From: an uncultured Phycisphaerales bacterium
GTDB taxonomy: Bacteria > Planctomycetota > Phycisphaerae > Sedimentisphaerales > Anaerobacaceae
Direction: 5' to 3'
Assembly (NCBI GenBank): GCA_903857265.1
Contig: CAIODZ010000029.1
Coordinates: 1 to 59,656 of the forward strand
DNA: 59,656 bases
How positions within the stretch are numbered: position 1 is the stretch's first letter; each line of letters opens with the position of its first letter. The translations under genes were made by a program, and so were the position numbers. Below, piece after piece: positions 34,042 through 42,173 of this stretch. The notes beneath the pieces are model-generated. The model saw only the letters and a list, made by a program, of their open reading frames with translations, did no database searches and had not been told where the DNA came from.

Positions 34042-36996
34042 TCAGGTCCTTTTTTTCTCGCGGCTATGGGTAATATCCTCGATGGCAAGCAAAATTCTCT
34101 GCGTATCCTGGCTCTCCTGCAAGATATGCCGGCCGTTGAGAAGCATCACTCTGCGCCCAATACCTGGGAAATCGTGGGTAACCTCAAAGTTCTTAAACTG
34201 CTTATCTTCAGGCAAAATCCGCTCCAAAAGCTCTCGCAATCGCGGAATATTCCACTGACCGTCCCCAAGTTCGTAAATCGGTTTCTGTTCGGTATTCTCG
34301 CGATTGACCTTGAAAGTTTCGTAAAAAGGCCTGTTCGCCGACATAACGCGAAGGTCCTCATCCAGAACCACCAGCGGCTCCCGAACAGTATCCAAAATGG
34401 CCTGTGTATAAACCTGTGCTGCTTTTGCGGTGACTTCACGTTCCTTCGACTTATTTTGAGCCGTGATGTCAATAAAGGTAACTACCACACCGTCAACAGC
34501 GTTTTCAGCTGTTCGGTACGGAAGAATCCGCATAATGTACGACCCGCCTTCCCTGGTCTGCAGCTCTCTCTCTATGCGTCCGAGATTATCGATAACCTGC
34601 TTGATATCTTCAAGAAAGCCGTCGTATGCCAGGTTATGAACAATGTCACTGATTGGCCTGCCCGCATCGCTATCGATGATTTTGAAAAAAGCACGCGTTG
34701 CTGGCGTAAAACGTTTGATTCTAAGATTATTGTCAAGAAATAACGTTCCTATATCAGTGCTGCCAAGCAGATTGCTCAGATCGTTGTTGGTGCTTGACAA
34801 TTCCTCAACCTTCTCCTGAAGCTCCGAGTTCATTGTCTGCAGCTCCTCGTTGGTTGATTGCAGCTCCTCTCTCGACGTGTCCAGCTCCTCGTTTGTGCTT
34901 TGCAATTCCTCGTTCGTTGACTGTAGCTCTTCATTAGAGGTCTCCATCTCTTCTATTGTTGTCTGAAGACACTCTTTTGTGGATTGCAATTCCTGTTCAA
35001 GAGCTTCTTCCCGCGGCTCAACGTCATTGCTCACCGCAGTTTTCTTTTCTTTCCTCCTGGACAGTTTGCCCACAGTTTTTTTGCTCTCAAATACAACCAT
35101 CAACAAGCCGCTCATGGCCGCCGGTTCGGTAATAGGCCTGACTATGAGGTTTATCGTTAGAAGAGCACCGTTATGTCTTATTTTCACTCCTTCACAAACA
35201 ACCGTCTTTTTCTGTGTGCCTGCCTTATGGAGCATTGTGCTCAACTTGTAGCGTAGCTCGTCGTGAGCCATCTTCAAGACATTAAAGGTCGGTTCGCCCA
35301 CAGGCGGTGACAAGTACATTTCCGTCCTGCCGTTAAAATAAACGACGTTATATTTCTTGTCCACCAGAACGCACGGCGGCGCATAACTCTGAAGAATTGT
35401 CCTTTCGGCTAATTTCCTGATATCGGCCCCTCTTGCGCCCTGCCCTTCATCCTTGAAGTTATCAAATACTGCAAGGGGATGTGCCATATGCGTTTTGGAG
35501 ACAGTCCCTTTGTGTCTGAAGATTCTCCACTTGGCATCTATCGGCTCAAATCTTTCTGTAAGACCTCCGATGGTCTCGGATGTGCCCAGTAACAAGACCC
35601 CTTCCGGATTCAACGTGTAATCGAACAGACGCAATATCTTTCTTTGAAGCAAAGCGTCCATATAGATAAGAACATTTCTGCATGAGACCATGTCTAATTT
35701 CGAAAAAGGCGGGTCCTTGGCAAGGTCATGAGCGGCGAAGACAACCATTTCCCGAATATGTTTCTTCATCTTGAAACCGACATCCTCTTTTACGAAGAAA
35801 CGCTGCAGTCGCTCCGCTGAAACATCTGCGGTAATACTATCAGGGTATAGCCCAGTCCGTGCGAGCTCGATTCCATCAGAGTCCAGGTCCGTGGCGAAAA
35901 TCTGAACTTCCAGATGCTTTTTCAGGTTTGTCATGACTTCGGCCAGCAGTATCGCCATGGAATACGCTTCTTCACCTGTGCCGCACCCCGCAACCCATAC
36001 TCGCACCGACCCTCCATCCTGCTTTGATTTGAGCAGCTCCGGCAGCACCTTTCGACCAAGAATCTCAAACGCCTCCGCGTCTCTGAAGAAACTCGTTACC
36101 GTGATGAGCATGTCTTTGTACAGGGCAATAATCTCGTCCGGTTTTTGCTCAAGATAATGAACGTACTCTGATATCTGGTCAATGTGGTTTAGGGCCATTC
36201 GCCTCTCAGTCCGGCGCAGAATCGTACTCTGCTTGTAATTCGAAAAATCATGCCCCGTTTTCGATCTAATCATGAAGAATATCTTTCGCATATAGTCGCC
36301 AAGCTGCTTTTTATCCGTCCCGTTCCGCTTACCCCCAACATACGGATGCTGCGAGTATTTCATCAGCTCAACGCCCATTCTCTCAACAGGCAAAACAAAG
36401 TCCACCAGACCCGTATCTATCGCGTTTCGCGGCATGCCGTCAAACTTGGCTTGCCTCTCATCCTGAGCCAGCGCAAGACCGCCCTTGCCTTTCACCTCCT
36501 TCAACCCCAAAGTCCCGTCCGACCCGGTTCCCGAGAGGATAATACAGATTGCTTTTTCGCCCTTGTCCTCCGCGAGAGAGCGCAGAAAATAATTGATAGG
36601 CATCCTCACCCCATGGGGTTCCTTTGGCTCCATCAGGCATAGCTTGCCGTTCATTATCACAACGTGCTTATCGGGTGGGTTCAGATAGATATGGTCCGGC
36701 TTAACTTTAATCCCATCTTCGATATTCAGGACCTGCATCTCCGTGTACCGTTTCAGAAGCGAGTCCATCGCGCTAATATGCTGAGGGGCCAAATGCTGGA
36801 TTACAACAAACGCCATCCCGCTATTCGACGGCATATGCCGGAAAAATCCATCGAGTGCCTCCAGCCCGCCCGCCGACGCTCCTATGCCAACAATCGGAAA
36901 TACTCCCTTTCCTTTTCGCGACCCGTATTCCGGCGAACTCGCAGGCCCTTCAACCTTGAGACCTCCCTCTCTCCGACTTGCCTTGTTTCTTGCCAT
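34042..36996 (-). CDS. CheB-CheR fusion with coiled coil and PAS domains
   Basis: 984 aa. CheB methylesterase domain (32-225) with Ser41 (GASAGG), His68 (QHLAP) and Asp160 (GTGSDG); CheR methyltransferase domain (about 240-500) with the SAM loop VWVAGCGTGEEAYSMAI and SCRNVLIYM; a PAS-like segment; a long heptad coiled coil (about 660-745) of repeated ELQSTNEEL units; then PAS (750-860) and a final partial PAS. There is no receiver on the CheB part and no chemoreceptor, CheA or CheW in the window, so this belongs to the signalling class of CheBR fusions that act with kinases rather than in chemotaxis. It sits 52 bases upstream of the kinase gene. Confidence 0.93.
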   Translation of the reverse strand: MARNKASRREGGLKVEGPASSPEYGSRKGKGVFPIVGIGASAGGLEALDGFFRHMPSNSGMAFVVIQHLAPQHISAMDSLLKRYTEMQVLNIEDGIKVKPDHIYLNPPDKHVVIMNGKLCLMEPKEPHGVRMPINYFLRSLAEDKGEKAICIILSGTGSDGTLGLKEVKGKGGLALAQDERQAKFDGMPRNAIDTGLVDFVLPVERMGVELMKYSQHPYVGGKRNGTDKKQLGDYMRKIFFMIRSKTGHDFSNYKQSTILRRTERRMALNHIDQISEYVHYLEQKPDEIIALYKDMLITVTSFFRDAEAFEILGRKVLPELLKSKQDGGSVRVWVAGCGTGEEAYSMAILLAEVMTNLKKHLEVQIFATDLDSDGIELARTGLYPDSITADVSAERLQRFFVKEDVGFKMKKHIREMVVFAAHDLAKDPPFSKLDMVSCRNVLIYMDALLQRKILRLFDYTLNPEGVLLLGTSETIGGLTERFEPIDAKWRIFRHKGTVSKTHMAHPLAVFDNFKDEGQGARGADIRKLAERTILQSYAPPCVLVDKKYNVVYFNGRTEMYLSPPVGEPTFNVLKMAHDELRYKLSTMLHKAGTQKKTVVCEGVKIRHNGALLTINLIVRPITEPAAMSGLLMVVFESKKTVGKLSRRKEKKTAVSNDVEPREEALEQELQSTKECLQTTIEEMETSNEELQSTNEELQSTNEELDTSREELQSTNEELQTMNSELQEKVEELSSTNNDLSNLLGSTDIGTLFLDNNLRIKRFTPATRAFFKIIDSDAGRPISDIVHNLAYDGFLEDIKQVIDNLGRIERELQTREGGSYIMRILPYRTAENAVDGVVVTFIDITAQNKSKEREVTAKAAQVYTQAILDTVREPLVVLDEDLRVMSANRPFYETFKVNRENTEQKPIYELGDGQWNIPRLRELLERILPEDKQFKNFEVTHDFPGIGRRVMLLNGRHILQESQDTQRILLAIEDITHSREKKRT

Positions 36997-37000
36997 CTTC

Positions 37001-37180
37001 TCACCTTTCTCTCGTTTGCCCGCTACGCCATTTGCTCCCTATTGCCAGCCACGCCAGTTGCTCAAATCGCCCGTCTATGTATTCCATCTCTGTTGGGCAA
37101 ACAAAAAGGTCTTTCCTCGCCGTGCTACCACTTGTCGCACGCCAAATGAACGTGCCGAGTTTGCACATACTCCCTGCCAT
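37001..37180 (-). CDS. Possible small leader gene before cheB-cheR (59 aa)
   Basis: An ATG at 37180 opens a 59-codon frame whose TGA lies four bases before the cheB-cheR ATG. It has AAGGGA eight bases upstream and begins about 18 bases after the predicted start site of the promoter at 37205-37232, so it fills the whole leader. The protein is basic and aromatic (CKLGTFIWRATS, DLFVCPTEMEYIDGRF, WLAIGSKWRS), with two cysteines. I do not recognise it. It may be a real small protein, a regulatory leader peptide or chance. An overlapping frame at 37075-37266 is less likely. Confidence 0.4.
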   Translation of the reverse strand: MAGSMCKLGTFIWRATSGSTARKDLFVCPTEMEYIDGRFEQLAWLAIGSKWRSGQTRER

Positions 37181-37204
37181 ATTATTGTCCCTTTATCTGA
37201 AATA

Positions 37205-37232
37205 ATTTTAGCCCAAAGGCGGAGAGTGTCCA
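37205..37232 (-). promoter_or_regulatory. Promoter of the cheB-cheR operon
   Basis: On the minus strand TGGACA (37227-37232), a 16-base spacer and TAAAAT (37205-37210), five of six in each box; start near 37198, giving a 200-base leader before cheB-cheR. Confidence 0.45.
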
Positions 37233-37304
37233 GCGAAATCTCGGTAGATGTGACAGAAATTGACACTTCTTATGAATTACCTGTGTTGCAGTAGGAAATA
37301 AAGT

Positions 37305-38768
37305 TCAGGCGAGCTTTTTATCGAGAATTTCAGAAGCCACTTTTGGATTTGCTCTGCCTTTTGTTTTTTGCATTACCTGGCCAAGCAGAAAGCCCTTTGC
37401 CTTGCCGCTTTTTTTGCCGCCTTCTTTGAAATCCGCGGCTGCCTGCGGGTTGCTCTTGAGCACCTCGTCAACTATCCCCTCTAATTCGCCCGCGTCGCTT
37501 TTTTGAATCAGGTTCAGTTGTTCAGCAAGTTCTCGCGGGGCTTTGCCTGTTTTTACCATTTCCTCCAAGATGGTATTTGCGGCTGTTGCGCTGATTTCGC
37601 CTGTTTGTGCCATTTTGGCAAGCTGGGCAATATCGGCTGGCTTAGGGCCAAGTTCTGTGATAGCACATCCGCGGGCATTTGCCAGCTTTAATCCTACCTG
37701 TGTCAGGAGATTGCAAACGCGTTTCGGTTCGCCGCCAGCCTGTACCGTTGCTTCGAAAAAATCAGCGACTTGACGGTCATTGGTCAGCACGCCCGCATCG
37801 TAATCGTTCAAACTGTATTCCTTGGTATATCGCATCCGCCTTGAAAACGGCAGTTCGCAAAGCCGGGATTTGATTTCATTAAGCCACTGCTCATTTACTC
37901 GCACCGGCACCAAATCTGGGTCGGGGAAATAACGATAATCGTGTGCCTCTTCTTTTTCTCTTTGCAGGACCGTAACTTCCTTCGCGTCGTCCCAGCCGCG
38001 TGTGCTTTTGTTGCCCATCTCCATTGTTTCGCCGGTTTCGAGGAACCGGTCGAGCTGTCTGCCTATTTCATAGTTGATGCTGTTTTCCAGCGCCTTGAAG
38101 CTGTTGAGATTCTTTACTTCGACGATTGGTGTTTTGAATTCCTGGCCTGCGCGATTAATTATGAGATTCACATTCGGCTCGAAACGCATATGCCCTTTTT
38201 GCATATCCGCTTCCGATACGCCAAGGTATCTGACAATCCGCTGCAATTCTTCCGCCAGTGTCCGCACTTCGGCTGCGGTGTTCATATCCGGCTCGGTAAC
38301 AATCTCCAGCAAGGGGGTGCCCGCGCGATTCAAGTCCACCTGTGAGAAGTTTCCGGCTGTATGCAGGTTTTTACCTGCGTCCTCTTCAAGGTGCGCACGT
38401 TTTATTCTGATTTTCTTGAACGATCCGTCTTTTGCCGGTATTTCGATATAGCCGTTTAACGCCAGTGGCAAATCATACTGGCTTATCTGGTAATTCTTGG
38501 GCAAATCCGGGTAGTAGTATCCTTTGCGGTCCCATTTGGTGAAAGACGGAATCTGGCAATTAAGCGCAAGCCCCGCCAGTATCGAAAATTCCACCGCCTG
38601 TTTATTCATAACGGGCAATGACCCGGGCATACCGAGACACACGGGGCAAACCCTGCTGTTCGGCTCTGCGCCGAAAGCGAGCTCACAGCCGCAGAACATC
38701 TTCGTCCGCGTGTAAAGCTGCACGTGAATTTCCAAACCCACCAAAACTTTATAATCTACATTACTCAA
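37305..38768 (-). CDS. gatB: Asp-tRNA(Asn)/Glu-tRNA(Gln) amidotransferase subunit B
   Basis: Kinase subunit of the GatCAB complex that corrects misacylated Glu-tRNA(Gln) and Asp-tRNA(Asn). N-terminal [13 protein letters not shown], zinc cysteines in FCGCELAFG and CPVCLGMPG, the cradle motif [23 protein letters not shown], and a C-terminal YqeY-like helical domain ending with [18 protein letters not shown]. 487 aa. Its start overlaps the gatA stop by four bases. The complex implies this organism lacks GlnRS and/or AsnRS. Confidence 0.97.
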   Translation of the reverse strand: MSNVDYKVLVGLEIHVQLYTRTKMFCGCELAFGAEPNSRVCPVCLGMPGSLPVMNKQAVEFSILAGLALNCQIPSFTKWDRKGYYYPDLPKNYQISQYDLPLALNGYIEIPAKDGSFKKIRIKRAHLEEDAGKNLHTAGNFSQVDLNRAGTPLLEIVTEPDMNTAAEVRTLAEELQRIVRYLGVSEADMQKGHMRFEPNVNLIINRAGQEFKTPIVEVKNLNSFKALENSINYEIGRQLDRFLETGETMEMGNKSTRGWDDAKEVTVLQREKEEAHDYRYFPDPDLVPVRVNEQWLNEIKSRLCELPFSRRMRYTKEYSLNDYDAGVLTNDRQVADFFEATVQAGGEPKRVCNLLTQVGLKLANARGCAITELGPKPADIAQLAKMAQTGEISATAANTILEEMVKTGKAPRELAEQLNLIQKSDAGELEGIVDEVLKSNPQAAADFKEGGKKSGKAKGFLLGQVMQKTKGRANPKVASEILDKKLA

Positions 38769-40225
38769 ATCAATGGTCTCTTCTTGTGCCAGTCAGTTTG
38801 CTTTTCATACATCTGCGCTATTCGCAACAGCTTTTCCTCACTGAACGCCGGCGACAGTATTTGCAGGCCGATTGGCAATTGCTTGTCGTCAAAGCCGCAG
38901 GGTATGCTTATGCCGGGTATGCCCGCTAAATTGGCTGCGATAGTGTAAATGTCCGACAGGTACATCTTCAGCGGGTCATCGACCTTTTCGCCTATTTTGA
39001 AAGCGGTAGTGGGGGCTACGGGCATCATAATGCAGTCGCATTTTTCAAATGCCCGCACAAAATCGCCGCGTATCAGGTTCCGCACCTTCAGGGCCTTCAG
39101 ATAGTAAGCATCGTAGTAGCCGCTCGATAGTGCGTATGTGCCTAACATTATCCGGCGTTTGACTTCTTTGCCGAAACCCTCGGCGCGGGATTTTGTGTAA
39201 ACTTCGATGTAGTCATTCGGGTTTTTTGTCCTGTGCCCGTAATGCACGCCGTCGTATCTCGCCAAATTGCTCGATGCCTCAGCGGTTGCGACCATATAGT
39301 AAGCCGCTATCGCGTAATCCAAGTGGGGCATATCAATTTCCACTATAGTGCCCCCGAGTTTTTTATAGGTTTGTATTGCCTCATCGATTGCCTTTCGCAC
39401 CTGTTCATCGGCCCCGGCATTAAAGCTCGACGCGATGCCGATTTTTAATCCCTTCACCGACTCATTCAATTTCGCGAGGTAATCAGTAACCGGGGAGGTT
39501 TTTTCATCGACGCTGGTGCTGTCAGCCGGGTCGTGGCCTGCGATAACATTTAACATCAAGGCGCAATCTTCAACCGTTTGCGTAATAGGCCCAATCTGGT
39601 CCAAACTCGAACCATACGCGACAAGGCCATATCGTGATACTCGTCCGTATGTTGGTTTCAATCCAACAACGCCACACAAACTCGCGGGCTGTCGTATCGA
39701 GCCGCCCGTATCTGAACCGAGTGCGGCGTAACATAATCCAGCCGCGACAGCCGCTGTTGAACCGCCGCTGCTGCCTCCCGGAACACGCTTTGTGTCCCAC
39801 GGGTTTACGGTTTGCTTCAGCCCCGAGTTTTCGGTGCTCGAACCCATTGCGAATTCGTCGCAGTTGGTTTTTCCGATTATAATCGCGTCGGCTGCCAACA
39901 ATTTTTCAACAACAGTTGCATTATATGGTGCGTGGAAATTGGCTAATATTTTCGACGCGCAGGTCGTCGTTCCAAACGTCGTGCACATAACGTCTTTTAC
40001 CGCGACCGGCACACCCGCTAACTGCCCGACTTTTTCCCCGGCGGCGATACGCTTGTCAATCTCGGCTGCACGGGCAATCGCCTGCTCTTCGAAGGTGCTG
40101 ATAAACGCGCCAATAGTCGGCTCTATCTTCGCTATACGCGCAAAGACCGCCTTTGTCGCCTCGACGCTGCTGGTCTGGCGTGTTGCAATCTTATCTCGTA
40201 ATTGTTTAGCGCTTAATTGGTTCAT
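38765..40225 (-). CDS. gatA: Asp-tRNA(Asn)/Glu-tRNA(Gln) amidotransferase subunit A
   Basis: Glutaminase subunit with the amidase signature. Catalytic Lys77 (VAVKD), cis-Ser152 (PGGSSGGS) and nucleophile Ser176 ([10 protein letters not shown]) are all in place. 486 aa, normal. It frees ammonia from glutamine for transfer through GatB. Overlaps gatB by four bases and follows the hydrolase gene by ten bases. Confidence 0.97.
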   Translation of the reverse strand: MNQLSAKQLRDKIATRQTSSVEATKAVFARIAKIEPTIGAFISTFEEQAIARAAEIDKRIAAGEKVGQLAGVPVAVKDVMCTTFGTTTCASKILANFHAPYNATVVEKLLAADAIIIGKTNCDEFAMGSSTENSGLKQTVNPWDTKRVPGGSSGGSTAAVAAGLCYAALGSDTGGSIRQPASLCGVVGLKPTYGRVSRYGLVAYGSSLDQIGPITQTVEDCALMLNVIAGHDPADSTSVDEKTSPVTDYLAKLNESVKGLKIGIASSFNAGADEQVRKAIDEAIQTYKKLGGTIVEIDMPHLDYAIAAYYMVATAEASSNLARYDGVHYGHRTKNPNDYIEVYTKSRAEGFGKEVKRRIMLGTYALSSGYYDAYYLKALKVRNLIRGDFVRAFEKCDCIMMPVAPTTAFKIGEKVDDPLKMYLSDIYTIAANLAGIPGISIPCGFDDKQLPIGLQILSPAFSEEKLLRIAQMYEKQTDWHKKRPLI

Positions 40226-40235
40226 TGCGAATCCG

Positions 40236-40997
40236 TTACTTTGTCCTGTCGCTTATCTTGTGTGACAAAAACCACTCATAAAGCTCCGGATTATTGTAGG
40301 TTTCCGTCCACGAGTCGTGCTCGGCTTCAGGGTAAATCGTCAATTTCGCGTCTCCACCGATTTTTTTGATGGCATTTACCATATCCTGCGACCTTGCCAG
40401 AGGCACGGTATTGTCTTTCGCGCCGTGAAATGCCCAGACGGGAACCCGCCTGAGCTTGTAGGCGGCATATTGTTCGCTGCCTCCGCATATCGGCGCAATG
40501 GCTGCGAACCGGTTCGGATATTTTTCTGCCAGCGTCCACGTCCCGAATCCGCCCATGCTCAGGCCGGTCAGATAAACCCTGTCGGTATCGACACGGTATT
40601 TTGCCTCAATTTCATCGAGCAGAGTTATCAGGATGTCAGTCTGCTCAGGCCACCACAAGTCCATTGGACACTGGGGTGAAACGATAACAAAATCAAAACT
40701 TTTACCCTGCGCAATCATCTTGGGGAGTCCTTGTTTTTTGAGCTCTTCAAGGTTGCGTCCTCTTTCTCCGGCGCCGTGCAAGAACAATATCAAGGGCCAT
40801 TTCTTGTCACCTTTGCTGTAGTCGGCGGGCAAATACAAGAGATAATTGCAATCTGCGACTTTCATAATCTTTTTGTTGAGCATATGCTTACTCTGCTCGC
40901 CTGCCTTTTCGGATTTAGCGTCCATTGTTGTTCCGCATCCAACACAAACCATTAACCCCAAACACACCAAACCTTGCACAAACTTTCCTGTTTTCAT
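40236..40997 (-). CDS. Exported alpha/beta hydrolase (esterase, prolyl-oligopeptidase-like)
   Basis: 253 aa with an export signal (1-21, [15 protein letters not shown]); Cys21 follows V-G but the -3 residue is Cys, so the lipobox is imperfect and lipidation uncertain. The hydrolase triad is Ser147 (GLSMGG), Asp195 (HGAKDNTVP) and His227 (EAEHDSW); the oxyanion segment is [10 protein letters not shown]. Relatives are carboxylesterases and feruloyl/acetylxylan-type esterases of planctomycetes. It lies between gatC and gatA on the same strand, an unusual guest in that operon with no obvious functional link. Confidence 0.86.
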   Translation of the reverse strand: MKTGKFVQGLVCLGLMVCVGCGTTMDAKSEKAGEQSKHMLNKKIMKVADCNYLLYLPADYSKGDKKWPLILFLHGAGERGRNLEELKKQGLPKMIAQGKSFDFVIVSPQCPMDLWWPEQTDILITLLDEIEAKYRVDTDRVYLTGLSMGGFGTWTLAEKYPNRFAAIAPICGGSEQYAAYKLRRVPVWAFHGAKDNTVPLARSQDMVNAIKKIGGDAKLTIYPEAEHDSWTETYNNPELYEWFLSHKISDRTK

Positions 40998-41015
40998 ATT
41001 GCGTTCTCATCTTTC

Positions 41016-41046
41016 AATCATAAATCGTAAATCAGAAATCATAAAT
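41016..41046. repeat. Heptamer tandem repeat (AATCATA type, 4.4 units)
   Basis: AATCATA, AATCGTA, AATCAGA, AATCATA, AAT in direct succession, in the 50-base gap between the gatC stop and the hydrolase start. Confidence 0.7.
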
Positions 41047-41048
41047 GG

Positions 41049-41348
41049 TTACGGTTCTTCGAGAATTTTTGGCACTTTGAAAAATGCGCCATCCTGCTCC
41101 GGTGCGTTTGCCAGTGTTTTTTCTGTTCCCAGGGATTCTTTTATGATGTCCTGGCGGAATACATTGCTTACCGGCAGGCAGTGCGCCATCGGCTCGACGC
41201 CTTCGGTGTTAAGCGTATTCATTCTCTCAACGTAGTCGATAATGGCGTTCAGTTGCCCCGCGAACTCCTCTATCTCGGCTTCGCTCAAATCCAGCCGGGC
41301 TAATTTGGCGACCTTTTTCACCTGCGATTTGTCTATTTTTTTGTCCAT
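41049..41348 (-). CDS. gatC: Asp-tRNA(Asn)/Glu-tRNA(Gln) amidotransferase subunit C
   Basis: Small subunit that wraps around GatA and stabilises the complex. About 99 aa from ATG 41348 (an in-frame TTG at 41357 is less likely). Matches include VKKVAKLARLDLSEAEIEEFAGQL (helical N half), LNAIIDYVERMNTLNTEGVEP and the C-terminal FRQD and FFKVPKILE. Together with gatA and gatB downstream it gives a complete set. Confidence 0.93.
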   Translation of the reverse strand: MDKKIDKSQVKKVAKLARLDLSEAEIEEFAGQLNAIIDYVERMNTLNTEGVEPMAHCLPVSNVFRQDIIKESLGTEKTLANAPEQDGAFFKVPKILEEP

Positions 41349-41364
41349 ACCGCCCAAACTAAAT

Positions 41365-41393
41365 AAAAAAAGCGAGGCGCAGCCCGCCTCGCT
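41365..41393 (-). terminator. Strong intrinsic terminator after rpmB
   Basis: On the minus strand AGCGAGGCG and CGCCTCGCT form a perfect nine-bp stem with a five-base loop, followed by six or more T. It separates rpmB from the gatC operon, whose own promoter I cannot see. Confidence 0.9.
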
Positions 41394-41423
41394 CAGGAAG
41401 ATTCTGTGACCAAACTACTCCCG

Positions 41424-41690
41424 TTAACTGGCCTTCTTCTCGGCGGGTTTGTAGTTGCGTTTCAGCCGTTTTTGAACAAGCCCCATCTTCAGCGCCTTGG
41501 TTGATACCCTTATCCGGGTTACCTTGCCATCGACAATGGCGTGAACCTTCTGGATATTCGGCTTGAACTTTCTTCGGGTGATACCGGTAATCTTGCGACC
41601 GACGCCGCCTAAGTACTTGGCCTTACCGCGACGGGCAATCTTGTTGCCGAACGATACTCTTTTGCCCGTATAATGACATTCTCTTGACAT
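41424..41690 (-). CDS. rpmB: Large-subunit ribosomal protein bL28
   Basis: 88 aa, basic. Typical bL28 sequence: RECHYTGKRVSFGNKIAR, then RRKFKPNIQKV and the VTRIRVSTKALKMG strand-helix. The zinc cysteines are reduced to Cys4 (CHYTGK), as in the C-minus form. Expressed from the promoter at 41761-41789 and ended by the terminator at 41365-41393. Confidence 0.95.
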   Translation of the reverse strand: MSRECHYTGKRVSFGNKIARRGKAKYLGGVGRKITGITRRKFKPNIQKVHAIVDGKVTRIRVSTKALKMGLVQKRLKRNYKPAEKKAS

Positions 41691-41760
41691 CTAACATACT
41701 CCTTTGCGAAAAAACGCCGCTATTCACACCTATACGCTCATACTGCCTTTGAAACGGGGA

Positions 41761-41789
41761 ATTATAGCAACTGCCGATGTGTTTGGCAA
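41761..41789 (-). promoter_or_regulatory. Promoter for rpmB
   Basis: On the minus strand TTGCCA (41784-41789), a 17-base spacer and a perfect TATAAT (41761-41766); start near 41754, 64 bases before the rpmB ATG. Confidence 0.7.
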
Positions 41790-41887
41790 TGATGATTTTC
41801 CTCTGTTTTTGTTTTCTGTCATCTCCGCCTTTGGCGAGACCTCGCCCGTCCCCTGGGGATGAGGCGGGTGTTTAGGTGTCGTTTTTG

Positions 41888-41916
41888 TTGCAATATCCTG
41901 TGGTTGCGTGTAGAAT
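41888..41916 (+). promoter_or_regulatory. Promoter for tRNA-Pro
   Basis: TTGCAA, a 17-base spacer and TAGAAT; start near 41923, 24 bases before the tRNA. The 41790-41887 stretch upstream holds a GC-rich inverted repeat (about 41846-41870) but no gene. Confidence 0.55.
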
Positions 41917-41946
41917 ATGCCTTTACGGTTCAGTTTGACCGTTATG

Positions 41947-42021
41947 CGGGGTGTAGCTCAGCTTGGCTAGAGCGCTTGGTTTGGGACCAAGAGGCCGCTG
42001 GTTCGAATCCAGTCACCCCGA
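41947..42021 (+). tRNA. tRNA-Pro (anticodon TGG)
   Basis: A 75-nt cloverleaf: acceptor CGGGGTG/CACCCCG, D arm GCTCAGCTTGGCTAGAGC, anticodon stem CTTGG/CCAAG with loop TTTGGGA, variable loop AGGCC and T arm CTGGTTCGAATCCAG. Anticodon TGG reads proline. No CCA is encoded; TTTTT follows. Confidence 0.96.
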
Positions 42022-42116
42022 TTTTTATTGCCTCTTTGAGGTAATCTGAGAGGGGTTACCCCGAAACCGGAAGCGTTAATAGCGATATCGCCGTTTTTGC
42101 CAGGCATAATTTTGCG

Positions 42117-42153
42117 CAAAAAAAGGGCTGCGAAATTGTTTCTCGCAGCCCTT
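42117..42153 (-). terminator. Strong terminator after the GH5 gene
   Basis: On the minus strand AAGGGCTGCGA and TCGCAGCCCTT form an 11-bp perfect stem with a nine-base loop, followed by a T run, 21 bases after the GH5 stop. Confidence 0.9.
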
Positions 42154-42173
42154 AATCAGTAAGCTGTTTTCGG

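Noticed and set aside
37075-37266. Minus-strand frame of 63 codons before cheB-cheR
   Set aside because: Starts upstream of the likely promoter and overlaps the better-supported 59-codon frame.
41846-41870. GC-rich inverted repeat before tRNA-Pro
   Set aside because: Arms are short and interrupted, without T tract; could be chance in a GC-rich patch.
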